The notes: generated by a model not told the origin, from the sequence alone. A stretch of DNA of 35,784 nucleotides from Bacillota bacterium (GCA_021795575.1 JAJYPH010000013.1:1-35784); one strand, 5' to 3'. Shown: positions 1-8,504, counted from the first letter of the stretch. Program-made: numbers and translations.

Positions 1-290
1 ACCGCAATGGACGACGCGATCGAGCGGGCAAAGTTCACCGTGTCGTGCCGCGAGATCCACAGCAGGGGATGGTACAGCATCGAGATGCCAAAATTCGAGG
101 TGCTGCAGACGGAGACGGGCTCCACCGGAAACCACCAGTTGGGCTCCGTCTGCACGCCGCCCACGAGCGTGATACTTTGCGGGACGCCGGCGGACGGGGT
201 GGCGGGACCGCCACAGGCGGCCAGGGCCGCCGTCAGCAGTCCGGCCCCCATCACCGACGCCATGGACGCGATCCACTTTCGTCGAGCCAT
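1..290 (-). CDS. ABC transporter substrate-binding lipoprotein, family 5 type (N-terminal part only)
   Basis: The reading frame runs off the left edge, so only the first 96 residues are visible. It opens with a lipoprotein signal: MARRKWIA, a hydrophobic stretch and a lipobox LAAC followed by GGP, so the mature protein should be lipid-anchored at Cys25 or nearby. The mature start (GGVQTEPNWWFPVEP, then FGISMLYHPLLWI) looks like the opening of peptide/nickel-type solute-binding proteins (SBP_bac_5), where a short strand precedes an aromatic-rich segment. The start ATG (288-290) has the ribosome site AAAGGGGGG seven bases upstream. Substrate cannot be told from this fragment. The rest of the transporter would lie to the left of the window. 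Confidence 0.7.
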   Translation of the reverse strand, partial: MARRKWIASMASVMGAGLLTAALAACGGPATPSAGVPQSITLVGGVQTEPNWWFPVEPVSVCSTSNFGISMLYHPLLWISRHDTVNFARSIASSIA

Positions 291-606
291 CAAGGTCCCC
301 CCTTTGCTTCAGGTCGTTGCACGAATCTCTGGACTGAACGCCAAGGGGCCGAACGTTCGGAAACTTGGGGTGCCACGCGACATGCCGGCGGCCGGCCCGC
401 GATGTCGCTCCAGGGAACGATTCTCTAAAGTTTGCCTGAATCCTGCTGCCCGCCCGCTGGATTTTTAGGAACCGGCGGGAGGAAGGGTAGGAGATGGGAT
501 CTTGTGCCATCTGGCAGGAGATGCACGACGAGGCGCGAAGCTCAAACACTGGGATTCCGATCCTAGGAGCAATCTCGCTACCGATCTAAGTGAGGAGGTG
601 CGGCTG
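291..606. other. Divergent intergenic region with a 12-bp palindrome
   Basis: This spacer separates the leftward lipoprotein gene from the rightward permease gene and must hold promoters for both, but I see no pair of boxes close to consensus. It contains a perfect 12-bp palindrome, CCGAACGTTCGG, at 349-360, which would lie about 60 bases upstream of the lipoprotein start and may be an operator. The ribosome site TGAGGAGGTG (591-600) belongs to the permease. No convincing riboswitch or T-box sequence was found. Confidence 0.5.
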
Positions 607-2160
607 ATGGGACTCAAACGGCGCCTGTCCACACTGGACCTGATCATTTTGGGCGTGGGCGGCGCGGTGGGTACGGGGGTGCTGTTTGGCAATGCCGGCA
701 TGGCTGAGGTGGCCGGGCCGGGTGTGGTACTGGCGTGGTTGGTGGGGGCCCTGTTCTACACGTTCATCGGCTTTACGTACGTGGAGCTGTCGCGGGCCTT
801 TCCCGAGGCGGGCGGTCCCTCGCGGTACAGCCTGTACACGCATGGCCGCGTGACCAACCTGATCAATGCGTTTTCGGACCTCATCTGGTATCTGTTTATC
901 CCCCCGATCGAGGCCCTGGCCACCGTCGAGGGGTTGAACTACTTCTACCCGCACTTCGTGAATGCGACCACGGGCTTCCCTACCGCGCTGGGCGCGGTGG
1001 GCGGCGCCATTGTGATGTTCCTGTTTCTTCCGTTCAACTACTATGGGATCCGATGGTTTCGCAACGCGACCGACTGGCTGGGTGGTGTCAAGCTGCTCCT
1101 GTACGTGCTGGTGGCCATTGGCTTCATCAGCTTCGCGCACTTTGGCAACTTCAGCCTGCACGGCGGATTTGTGCCGTTTGGGCTGTCGGGCGTGTTCGCG
1201 GCCATTCCGCTGGCCATGTTTGCGTTCGGCGGCATCCGCGTCATCCCGGACTACGCTGAGGAGAGCACCGATGCGAAAAGCAGCATGGGACGCTCCATCA
1301 TCATTACCCTGATTGGTCAGACCGCCATCTACATCCTGTTCGCGGTGGCGTTTCTGGCATCACTCAACTGGGCGCAGGTGCACATCCCCACGGGCGACTG
1401 GGCCAAGCTTACCACGCTGCCGGGGAACCCGTTTCTGGCCATCGTGAGCGGCAAGTCCAACATGGGCTGGCTTCTCGCCGCAACGGTCATCATCGCCATC
1501 ATCGGGCCCTTCATCACCGGGTACATCTACCAGGGTGGAGGCAGCCGCGTGCTGTTTGCCATGGCCCGCACCGGATTCGTGAGCCGCCAGCTGAAGGACC
1601 TGAATCAGCGGTACGCGATTCCCGGCTGGTCGCTGTTGGTGTTTGCCATCGTGGGGGCCATCGTGGCATACATCTCGGAGCCGTTGCCCAGTATCTACAG
1701 TCTCATCACGGATGCCGTGGTGGCCGGTTATCTGGGATTTGCGGTGAATCCCGTGGCCATGCTCGCCTTGCGGCGGCAGGGCCGGCCGGGGACAGTGCGT
1801 GGAGGCGGGGTGCTGGCCACGCTGGCGTTCGGGTCGGCGGGACTCATCGCCTTCTGGAGCGGCTGGCCGTCCGTGCCCTACGCCGTCGCGCTGCTCGCCA
1901 TCGGAAGCCTCGCGTTTGGCATCGCGTATCGAGTGCGCGGGGGCTTCAAAAACGCCATCTGGTACATCGTGTTCATCCTGTTCCTGACCGCCATGACCTA
2001 CATCAACAGCGGGATAGCCACGCCGCTGGTCACGCTTGACCAGGGCAGCATCATTGTGGCGGTCGTGTCGATGGCGGTCTTTCTTCCGTGGGGTGTGGCC
2101 AGTCGCCTGGAACACACGCAGACCGAGGAAGAGATGGCGGTGGCCGTCGAAGCCAGCTGA
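607..2160 (+). CDS. APC-superfamily amino acid permease
   Basis: Predicted integral membrane amino acid/polyamine permease of 517 residues. The first helix carries the APC-family signature: TLDLIILGVGGAVGTG, the glycine-rich unwound part of TM1 that binds the amino acid backbone. About twelve hydrophobic segments follow, and YVELSRAFPEAGG matches the conserved TM2/TM3 loop where permeases read Y.EL....P..GG. The ATG at 607 is chosen because GAGGAGGTG lies six bases upstream; an earlier in-frame start would add an improbable hydrophilic 35 residues. The gene ends two bases before the convergent oxidase gene. An amine or amino acid substrate is plausible, and a link to the neighbouring N-methyl amino acid oxidase is only an inference. 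Confidence 0.88.
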   Translation: MGLKRRLSTLDLIILGVGGAVGTGVLFGNAGMAEVAGPGVVLAWLVGALFYTFIGFTYVELSRAFPEAGGPSRYSLYTHGRVTNLINAFSDLIWYLFIPPIEALATVEGLNYFYPHFVNATTGFPTALGAVGGAIVMFLFLPFNYYGIRWFRNATDWLGGVKLLLYVLVAIGFISFAHFGNFSLHGGFVPFGLSGVFAAIPLAMFAFGGIRVIPDYAEESTDAKSSMGRSIIITLIGQTAIYILFAVAFLASLNWAQVHIPTGDWAKLTTLPGNPFLAIVSGKSNMGWLLAATVIIAIIGPFITGYIYQGGGSRVLFAMARTGFVSRQLKDLNQRYAIPGWSLLVFAIVGAIVAYISEPLPSIYSLITDAVVAGYLGFAVNPVAMLALRRQGRPGTVRGGGVLATLAFGSAGLIAFWSGWPSVPYAVALLAIGSLAFGIAYRVRGGFKNAIWYIVFILFLTAMTYINSGIATPLVTLDQGSIIVAVVSMAVFLPWGVASRLEHTQTEEEMAVAVEAS

Positions 2161-2162
2161 CG

Positions 2163-3299
2163 TCAGGCGCCGACGAAGCGGTCCGGCCGAAACAGGGCCG
2201 GGCCGCTTCCCGGTGTCATCAGCAGGTCGGCCGCGACCCGCCCGATGGCCGGGCCAAACTTGAACCCGTGGCCCGAAAACCCCGCCAGCACCACGATCTG
2301 CGGTGTCTCCGGACCAAGCGGCCCCACCACGAAGTGACGATCCGGGGTGTCGGTGTAGAGACACACGGTGGACTGGGCCACCGTGGGCAGGAGACCGGGG
2401 AAGGTGCGGGCGGCAAAGTGGCGGGCGACCGCCAGGTCCTCGTCCCCCACGTGGCGCGCCACCCGGTCAGGCGTGGTGAGGGCTCCTCCGTGGTGGCGAG
2501 CCAGCTTGACGGTGGCGGCGTCTAGGCTGGGAAACCCGTAAAACGTATCGCCGCCCACCTCTTCGCGCATGTACACGGGAAACCGGTCGGGTTCGAACCA
2601 CCGGGGCTCCTGGGCACGGAACCACGTGACCGCCTGCCGCTCGACGGTCAGCGGCACGTGCCAGTCCGGCAGCAGCGCGGGCGTCCAGGGTCCCGCCGCC
2701 ACGACCGCCGACCGGGCCCGGAGGGGACCGTGGTCGGTGTGCACCACCACCCCGCTCCCATCGGGGACCACCTGCCGCACCCGCTGCCCCAGGTGCACGG
2801 CCGCGCCCTGCCGGCGCGCCTCGGCCACCAGAGCCTCAGTGGCGCGCTCAGCCATGAGGACACCAGCCGACGGCTCGTACACGCCCACGTCGTCGGGGTC
2901 TAAGCGAAAGGCCGGGAACCGCCGCATGATGGCGGCCGCGTCCAACCGCTCGTGCGGCAGCAGGTGCTGGGTGGCCGACAAGAGAGCCCCACGCACCAGA
3001 GCACTGTTGGGGCGCCCCACCATAAGGCCGCCAGTTTCCGTCAGCAACGGCCACCCGCTGATGCGTTCCACCTGCCGCCAGGCGGCCCACGCCTCTCTTA
3101 CCAGGGGCACGTAGTCGGGGTGTTCATAGTAGGCTTGGCGAATGATGCGTGACTCGCCGTGCGAGGATCCGAGCGGGTGGCCGGTCCAGTACTGCTCGAG
3201 GCCCAGTGGAGCCAAGCCCCGGGATGCCAGCACGTAGAGGGTGCTGGCCCCCATCACGCCGAGACCCACCACAACCGTGTCGACCGACCGCATGCGCAT
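2163..3299 (-). CDS. FAD-dependent oxidase of the monomeric sarcosine oxidase / N-methyltryptophan oxidase family
   Basis: A 378-residue flavoenzyme expected to oxidise a secondary amine such as an N-methyl amino acid, releasing H2O2 and an aldehyde. The N-terminal VVVGLGVMGAS is the Rossmann dinucleotide-binding motif. The segment PLGSSHGESRIIRQAYYEHP is characteristic of the family. Cys313, in the motif VCLYTDTPDRHF, aligns with the cysteine that covalently holds FAD in monomeric sarcosine oxidase (Cys315 there), and GFSGHGFKFGP is the usual C-terminal flavin motif. The ATG at 3299 is preferred over one at 3293 or longer forms because AGAGG lies five bases upstream. The length matches the family (about 390). 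The true substrate is not determined. Confidence 0.88.
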   Translation of the reverse strand: MRMRSVDTVVVGLGVMGASTLYVLASRGLAPLGLEQYWTGHPLGSSHGESRIIRQAYYEHPDYVPLVREAWAAWRQVERISGWPLLTETGGLMVGRPNSALVRGALLSATQHLLPHERLDAAAIMRRFPAFRLDPDDVGVYEPSAGVLMAERATEALVAEARRQGAAVHLGQRVRQVVPDGSGVVVHTDHGPLRARSAVVAAGPWTPALLPDWHVPLTVERQAVTWFRAQEPRWFEPDRFPVYMREEVGGDTFYGFPSLDAATVKLARHHGGALTTPDRVARHVGDEDLAVARHFAARTFPGLLPTVAQSTVCLYTDTPDRHFVVGPLGPETPQIVVLAGFSGHGFKFGPAIGRVAADLLMTPGSGPALFRPDRFVGA

Positions 3300-3328
3300 C
3301 CCCGCCTCTTGTCGCGACCCGCCGGAAC

Positions 3329-4240
3329 TCAGTCCCAAGCGTGAAGGAACGCCGCTAGGCTGTCCGCCGTGATCGCCAACTGCAACCCCCGCTCCAGCCG
3401 GTCCGCATCATCCACGGCCGCAATCCGCGCCGGACAGGCGGCCGCCTCCTCCCCAAACCGCGCTTGCAAGACCGTGACCAAGGCCCTCTGCCGACCCTCC
3501 ACTTGGCCGTCTGCTTTACCCCGGGCCTCTCCCCGAGCCTCGGCCTCGGCCTCGGCTTCCTCCACCAGCACATCCAGGACGGATCGCACGCCCTGCACCT
3601 CCTTCAAGGATTCTAGCACCGCCCGTGCCACCTCGGCGGGTGCCGTCCCCAAAACACACGCCAGCGCCGACGTCGCCCACTCCGGCGGCAGCGCTGCAGC
3701 CATCGCCGCCGCCTGGCGCACCCGCTCCGCAAACGGCACGTCCCACCCCGCCATGTGCGGCCAGAACCCCACATCCAACACATCGGGCCCCGTCCACGCC
3801 GGCGTCGGCGCCGCCCGCTGGGCCCGGAGCCGTGCGCCCGTGGCCACCGCGTCCCGCGCACCCACGTACTCCCGCCGCACCCCAAACTGAAGCCACCCAC
3901 CGTCGACGTGCTCGGTCAAGGGCTCGGGCGGCCCCAGATGCAGCACCAGCGTCCGCTGGCGCTGGTGGTACCGGAGCCACAGCTCCGTCGCGTACTGCAG
4001 AAATCGGTCGAGTGCTGCGTCGTGGCCGCTTTCAATCTCCAGATCCAACAGCCAGTCATCCGCCGTGCGAAACAGCCGGTCCACCTGCCGGTCCGACGTC
4101 GCCACACGGGGCAGGTCGGTCGGCAGCTGTTCCACAATCGGGGGCAGGTCCCCCAGCCACGCCGGCAGATGCGCGCCCAATGCCTCCGTGAACGCCCGTT
4201 GCGCAATGTCCTTGTGATTCCGTGACCACCCGGCCGGCAC
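3329..4240 (-). CDS. Rpn-family putative recombination-promoting nuclease (PD-(D/E)XK, transposase-associated)
   Basis: About 303 residues. The N-terminal half holds a PD-(D/E)XK-like core: an Asp near DRQVDRLF and the strand LLDLEIES with the Glu-x-Glu pattern. The C-terminal part is a low-complexity charged helix (EEAEAEAEARGEARGKADGQ) followed by a short helical tail (ALVTVLQARFGEEAA), the arrangement usual for Rpn/DUF4351 proteins. Related E. coli RpnA-E are DNA endonucleases that raise recA-independent recombination. The start chosen is GTG at 4240, preceded by AAGGGGGGG; no ATG fits as well. The gene stands alone beside an IS110-family element, as such genes often do. Whether it is active cannot be judged. 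Confidence 0.65.
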   Translation of the reverse strand: MPAGWSRNHKDIAQRAFTEALGAHLPAWLGDLPPIVEQLPTDLPRVATSDRQVDRLFRTADDWLLDLEIESGHDAALDRFLQYATELWLRYHQRQRTLVLHLGPPEPLTEHVDGGWLQFGVRREYVGARDAVATGARLRAQRAAPTPAWTGPDVLDVGFWPHMAGWDVPFAERVRQAAAMAAALPPEWATSALACVLGTAPAEVARAVLESLKEVQGVRSVLDVLVEEAEAEAEARGEARGKADGQVEGRQRALVTVLQARFGEEAAACPARIAAVDDADRLERGLQLAITADSLAAFLHAWD

Positions 4241-4480
4241 ACGACCCCCCCTTCCCCTGGCGACGACCGCACGACCACCATCGGACCACCACAATATTGC
4301 GGGCCAATCGGGTACGGCCTATCAGGGGAAAGGGGACACCAATATGTAGAAAGGGTTCACGCACGGTCTTCACGCGGGGCGGATCCTTCACTGCTCCGAA
4401 AAACAGGCTGGGAGACGACGCGCAGCCCACGCTGACGCCCGCCCGGGCCCTCCGGGCGCAGGCGCCCCCCCGCCGGCCGG

Positions 4481-5707
4481 TTACGAGGCGGGGGTGAGGG
4501 TGACCTCGTACCCCAGGGTTTCCAAGCGTTTCACGGCTTGGCGCCGCACCCGGTCTTGGTCCCGCCGGTCAAAGTAGTCCACCCCTAGATCCGCGTAGGG
4601 GGTGTGGCGGGCGAGGAGGTACCAGATGTCCACCGCGAGGGTGTGCGCCACGATGACCGCCGCCCGTTTCTTCCCCTTGGTGCGCACCATCCGGCGATAC
4701 TGGGCGCCGAGATAGGTCGCTTTCGTGCGGCCCGCCGCGTGCGCCGCCTCCACCAGGGTCGCGCGGAGGGCCCGGTTCCCGGGGATGGTCCGGCCCGATA
4801 ACCGTTTGCCGGCACTCTCATGGTTCCCCGGGGCCAGGCCGATCCACTTCGCCAGCGCGGCGGCACTCGGAAAAGCCTCCACCGTGGGGCCCACCTCCGC
4901 CAGGATGGTCTCGGCCACCCGAGTCTTCACCCCCGGGAGGCTCTCCAGGAGCTCCCGGGTCGCCGCCAAAGGGGCCAGCCGGGTCGCCACCTCCGCATCC
5001 ACGGCCTGGATCTGGGTGTCCAGGGCCTCCACATGCCGGAGCTGTGCTTGCAAGAGGAAGCGCTGGTGCGCGCCCATCTGCCCCGTGAGGGCCGCCACCA
5101 GTTCGGGGGGCGAGGCGCGCACGCGCTCATCGGCCAACGCCGCCAGCGCCGCCGGGTCCGTGATCCCGTCGGCGAGCGCCGCGAGGATCCGGGTCCCGGA
5201 GACCCCCCGCACATCGCTCAGGACCGACGCGAGCTTAATGTTGGCCCCCTCCAACACCTTTTGGATCCGGTTGTGCTCGCGCGCTCGCTCCTCGATCAGG
5301 CTCTTGCGGTAGCGGGTCAGTTCTCGCAGTTCCCGCTGGGCCCGGTCCGGAATGAAACTGGGCCGCAGCAGCCCGTGTTGCAAGAGATCCGCGATCCACT
5401 CGGCGTCCTTGACATCGGTCTTGCGGCCCGGCACCGCCTTGATGTGGGCCGGGTTGACGAGCCAGGTGGTGAAACTGCTCTCCAGCAGGTTAAAGACGGG
5501 CTTCCAGTAGCTCCCGGTGGACTCCATGGCGACATGCGTCACCCGGTGCTCGGTCAACCAGGTCTGCAACGCCAGCAACGCGGGGGTGGTGGTGCCAAAC
5601 GTCTCCACGGCGCGGAGGCGGTCGCGGCCTTGGCGGACCAAGACACACGCGACCACCGTCTTCTGGTGGACATCGAGCCCGGCGCACCGGGCAAAGACGA
5701 CCTCCAT
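4481..5707 (-). CDS. IS110-family transposase (DEDD recombinase)
   Basis: A 408-residue, apparently intact transposase. The N-terminal RuvC-like domain contains Asp12 (GLDVHQ), Glu62 (MESTGSYW), Asp98 and Asp101 (KTDVKDAEW), the full DEDD set. A coiled helical linker follows. The C-terminal Transposase_20 domain has the helix-hairpin-helix LLESLPGVKTRVAETIL, then LAPGNHESAGK in which Ser298 is the conserved serine used for strand exchange in this family. The ATG at 5707 has GAAGGGA five bases upstream. Members of this family use an RNA encoded in the element's own non-coding end to recognise donor and target DNA. No frameshift or stop suggests it is dead. Confidence 0.95.
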   Translation of the reverse strand: MEVVFARCAGLDVHQKTVVACVLVRQGRDRLRAVETFGTTTPALLALQTWLTEHRVTHVAMESTGSYWKPVFNLLESSFTTWLVNPAHIKAVPGRKTDVKDAEWIADLLQHGLLRPSFIPDRAQRELRELTRYRKSLIEERAREHNRIQKVLEGANIKLASVLSDVRGVSGTRILAALADGITDPAALAALADERVRASPPELVAALTGQMGAHQRFLLQAQLRHVEALDTQIQAVDAEVATRLAPLAATRELLESLPGVKTRVAETILAEVGPTVEAFPSAAALAKWIGLAPGNHESAGKRLSGRTIPGNRALRATLVEAAHAAGRTKATYLGAQYRRMVRTKGKKRAAVIVAHTLAVDIWYLLARHTPYADLGVDYFDRRDQDRVRRQAVKRLETLGYEVTLTPAS

Positions 5708-5945
5708 CCGATTCCCTTCTTTCCGTCTCGCTCGCTACTCACGTGAAGGCCGTAGGCGGCGGCCGACGCCACAAGGTTGGATTCTGCTCCGCGTGCTAGC
5801 CCCGAGGGGCCGCAACAAGGCGAGGTACCCACGGCGCTCCGGGTCAAACTGCTAAACGGCCTCGCAAGACCACAGAGAAAACGACCTCCTCACGGGAGCG
5901 CCGCGCCTTCTTCGCCACGGACGACCCGGAGCCCTGTTTTTCATG
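5708..5945 (-). ncRNA. Candidate bridge-RNA leader of the IS110 element
   Basis: This non-coding stretch lies directly upstream of the transposase on its own strand. In the IS110 subgroup this is where the bridge RNA, which base-pairs with target and donor DNA, is encoded. It contains several possible stems, for example GCCCC/GGGGC around 5801-5814, but I could not fold it fully or find the internal guide loops with certainty. The call rests on position and family knowledge, not on a recognised RNA consensus. Confidence 0.3.
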
Positions 5946-6528
5946 GGGCGGGGTGCAACTTAGCCGCATGGGGAACTGCTAAGAGTTTAACACAGGATGT
6001 GCGGGGGTGGCTGCCAACACGACAAATTCTTTCCGGATCCTTTTGGCACGCCGTTTCCATTGGGGGGCCCAGAGCAGGTACAGCACGCGAGCCCCCGCTG
6101 GCCGGTTGCTGGCGGTGGGCGTGGCCGCTCCGACCGGACGGCGGTGGGCTGCCGCTCGGGTACTTCATGCCCTGGGGCGGGGTGTCTTCGTTCCAGACCC
6201 GGAGCACCCGACGGCTTAAACCGGCTCAATCGGGTGCTGGTGGGTCCGGGGTACTCACGTACGTTAACTGGGGACGGGCGCGGCGGCGGGACTGACTCGT
6301 GGTCCTGCGCGTCGTACTACCGCCACTCTCGCCCTGGGCTGGCCGACAGCTTCGCGGGCCGTCGTACCACAGCGGGTCCCGATCATTCCGCGCCTTCTCC
6401 AGCCCCATGGATGCCCCGGGCCGCCGTCGGACACGCCCCAAGCCGGTACACGGACAACCCCTGTTGCACCCACTGGCCGTATCTCTGACTGGCGATGCGG
6501 CGGAGGACAGGTTGGCGCAGGAGGGGCG
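5946..6528. other. Non-coding or degraded DNA right of the IS element
   Basis: No reading frame here looks like a real gene on either strand. A hairpin CTTAGC/GCTAAG (5959-5964 with 5978-5983, 13-base loop) lies next to the IS end. Towards 6500 the DNA seems to carry the frame-broken upstream part of the helicase described next, since an aromatic triplet WRFR appears in one frame just before the helicase-like frame. Otherwise I see nothing I can support. Confidence 0.4.
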
Positions 6529-7088
6529 TGGCGCTTCCGGCCAATCAGGTGCTGGACCGGCTGGGGGCGCCCCGTCGGCTGGTGGGTGCGGGTCCCGCCG
6601 GGCCCCTGCGCAGCCCGCGCGCCATCCTGTCCCGGACGACCATGGGCCTTCTCACCGAGACGGCCGGGGCCCTCAGGCGGCAGGGGCGGGTGAGCGTGCT
6701 GGGAGGGGCCGAGCCGTTCGCGGACCTCCTGGATGGGCTGCGCGCGCTGCAGCTGGGTCGCCCCGCGCTGCATCCCGATTTGGCCCTGTTTCCGACCTGG
6801 GCGGACCTGGCGGTGACGGTTGAAACCCCGGCGGGTGCCGAATATCGTCCGCTGGTCAAGTTTGTCGACCACAATCGGGAGACGCTGGCGCAGTTGGTGC
6901 CGCTGCTCCGCCACGCGACCGTGACGCCGGACCGTGCCACGGTGGTGCTGGCGACGGCGCACAAGGCCAAGGGCCAGGAATGGGCGACGGTCACGTGCGG
7001 GGATGATTTTACCTGGCCCCAGTTCGTCGAGGACCGGGAGCCGGCCCCCCTCCTCTCCGTCGCGATCGCGCGGGCTCAGCATGTGCTC
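6529..7088 (+). pseudogene. UvrD/FBH1-like superfamily 1 helicase remnant (C-terminal motifs)
   Basis: Only the C-terminal third of a superfamily 1 helicase can be read. WRFR (6529-6540) resembles the conserved S.RF segment and then the frame changes to ANQVLDRLGAPRRL. In the second frame ILSRTTMGLL fits motif IV, TAHKAKGQEWATV fits motif V (usually T.HK.KGLEW) and LLSVAIARAQHVL fits motif VI (usually YVAiTRA). There is no Walker A or Walker B region upstream, and after motif VI the frame drifts into arginine/proline-rich sequence without a proper end. It is best read as a truncated, frame-broken gene next to the insertion sequence, and is probably not functional. Confidence 0.6.
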
Positions 7089-7386
7089 GGGGGATCGCCT
7101 CCGCCGTACGGTGGCGGCCGGAAGTCGGTGGCGACGCGGCCCCATCGTGCCCGCCCCGGCGCGGCGCCCCAAGGCCGCCGGCGTCCAGCGGGCGCGGTCC
7201 ACGCCCAGCCCGGCCCGACAGTCGCGTGCTCCTCATACCGACAGGCCGGTCGGCCCGGGTCACACGCCCCAGCCGGTGGCTCACGATGCCGAGTGGGCGG
7301 CACTTCGTCGTGGGTTGGCCACGCGGGACATCACGCCGCCCCACCATGCGCCGGTGCGCGGGCGGTGAGCACGCGGTGGGTCGCGG

Positions 7387-8049
7387 CTACCGGCGATGAA
7401 GATAACGCAGCACCCCCGCGGCGAGGGCGCGCGCCAGTCGCGCCTGCCACGCGGGGCTGGCCAGACGACGGAGATCCTGGGGGGTGCTCAAAAACCCCAA
7501 CTCCACCGTGACGGCGGGCATGTCGGCTTGCATGAGGAGCAGGTGGTGGGCGGGACGGGGCCGGTGGGCGTAGCCCGTGGCGGCGGCCAACGCCGCCTCC
7601 AGGTCCGTGGCCAGCAGCTGCGCCACGCTGCTGCCGGCCCGATAGTACACGATGGGTCCCACCACCGTGCCGGTGGGCTCGGTGTTGCTGTGGACCGACA
7701 CCAACAACGTCGCGCCCAGCCGGTTGGCGTACTGGGCGCGGGCTTCCAGCTCGCGGGTGGAGCTGCCGCCGGTGATGGCCGCATCGGCGCCCCGTGTCAG
7801 GCGGACGGTGATGCCACGCGCGGCCAGGGCTGCCGCCAGGCCGCGGGCCACCGCGAGATTGATGTGCTTTTCCTCGCGGCCGCCGGCCGCGAGCGCTCCG
7901 GGATCCACGCCGCCATGGCCGGCGTCCACCACCACCAGCGTGGATCCCTGCCAGGCCGTAGACGTGGTGGGCCCGCTGGCCACACCGACCCAGGCGGCAA
8001 ACAGCAACGCGGCCGCCAAGGCCGAAAGCCATTCACGTCGGCGCGTCAC
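7387..8049 (-). CDS. cwlD: N-acetylmuramoyl-L-alanine amidase, CwlD-like
   Basis: A 220-residue cell-wall amidase that would cut the bond between muramic acid and the stem peptide. In spore formers CwlD works with PdaA to make muramic lactam in the spore cortex, needed for germination. An N-terminal membrane anchor/signal (ALAAALLFAAWVGVA) is followed by the Amidase_3 domain. Visible zinc ligands are His45 (DAGHGG), Glu60 (EEKHINL) and His120 (VSVHSN), and the catalytic Glu183 lies in TVELGFLS. The GTG at 8049 is chosen because GAGGGTGAT lies just upstream; the earlier frame adds a hydrophilic stretch before the signal. Assignment to CwlD rather than another Amidase_3 protein rests on size and anchor alone. 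Confidence 0.8.
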   Translation of the reverse strand: MTRRREWLSALAAALLFAAWVGVASGPTTSTAWQGSTLVVVDAGHGGVDPGALAAGGREEKHINLAVARGLAAALAARGITVRLTRGADAAITGGSSTRELEARAQYANRLGATLLVSVHSNTEPTGTVVGPIVYYRAGSSVAQLLATDLEAALAAATGYAHRPRPAHHLLLMQADMPAVTVELGFLSTPQDLRRLASPAWQARLARALAAGVLRYLHRR

Positions 8050-8123
8050 ACCATCACCCTCACACTGTGCTACGGACGAGGGTATGCGGGGGGCGCCGCG
8101 ACTTGTCACCCCGAGGCGCGTGT

Positions 8124-8417
8124 CTAAAGCCTGGCGCCCACCAGTTCCCGGGCCGCCGCCAGCTCCGCGCGCGTCGCGGCCGCCGCCGCTTCGGCTTGGG
8201 CAAAGGCTCCAGGGGACTCCGTCAACTTGTCCTCGATGTTGCCCAACACGATGACTTCGACGCGGTCCAAAAACCGATCCACCACCAACGCCTGGTGATG
8301 CGCCAGCGCCCGGCGTACGAACGTGAGCAGCGACACGTTGGCTTCACCGCCGGCCGCTTCGTAGTACGCGTCCAACAGTGCCAGCACGGGGGTGTCCTCC
8401 AAAGAATCCTCTGCCAC
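8124..8417 (-). CDS. Small protein of unknown function, 97 residues
   Basis: I do not recognise this protein. It is mostly helical by composition, with an acidic N-terminal segment (EDSLEDTPVLALLDAYYEAA), a central VVDRFLDRVEVIVLGNIEDKL, and an alanine-rich helix near the C-terminus. No membrane segment or signal peptide is seen. The GTG at 8417 is supported by GGAAGGTG seven bases upstream. A perfect TATAAT on this strand lies about 90 bases upstream. It precedes the amidase gene on the same strand by 74 bases, so the two may form one transcript, which would suggest, weakly, a sporulation or envelope role. Confidence 0.6.
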   Translation of the reverse strand: MAEDSLEDTPVLALLDAYYEAAGGEANVSLLTFVRRALAHHQALVVDRFLDRVEVIVLGNIEDKLTESPGAFAQAEAAAAATRAELAAARELVGARL

Positions 8418-8504
8418 GCCGTTGCACCTTCCCTGCCGTTTTGGCCCGCTTCCTGGCCGATTCGCTGTGCCGTGGCCCTCCATCGCCACCGGGCCGTCGG
8501 CGTC

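Larger units (their letters stand above)
4395..5945 (-). mobile_element. IS110-family insertion sequence (approximate ends)
   Basis: An insertion sequence of about 1.55 kb around one DEDD transposase gene. The ends are estimates: GAAAAACAGGCT at 4398-4409 has an inverted match, GAAAAACAGGGCT on the minus strand at 5942-5930, differing by one extra base, and weaker similarity continues inward. IS110 elements lack normal terminal inverted repeats and often have only short subterminal ones, so this spacing is reasonable. A short hairpin (GCCCGG 4441-4446 with CCGGGC 4452-4457) lies just past the transposase stop. About 240 bases of non-coding DNA lie upstream of the transposase. No target duplication is expected for this family. 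Confidence 0.6.

Noticed and set aside
349-360. LexA (SOS) box
   Set aside because: The two half sites touch without the required four-base spacer, and the gene controlled is not an SOS gene.
520-606. Lysine-riboswitch-like bases (GAGGCGCGAAGCTCAA near 530) upstream of the permease
   Set aside because: The leader is far too short for an L-box and lacks the other conserved blocks.
6264-7202. A 312-codon minus-strand open frame over the helicase remnant
   Set aside because: Arginine/proline-rich composition and no recognisable motif, while helicase motifs are clear on the plus strand.
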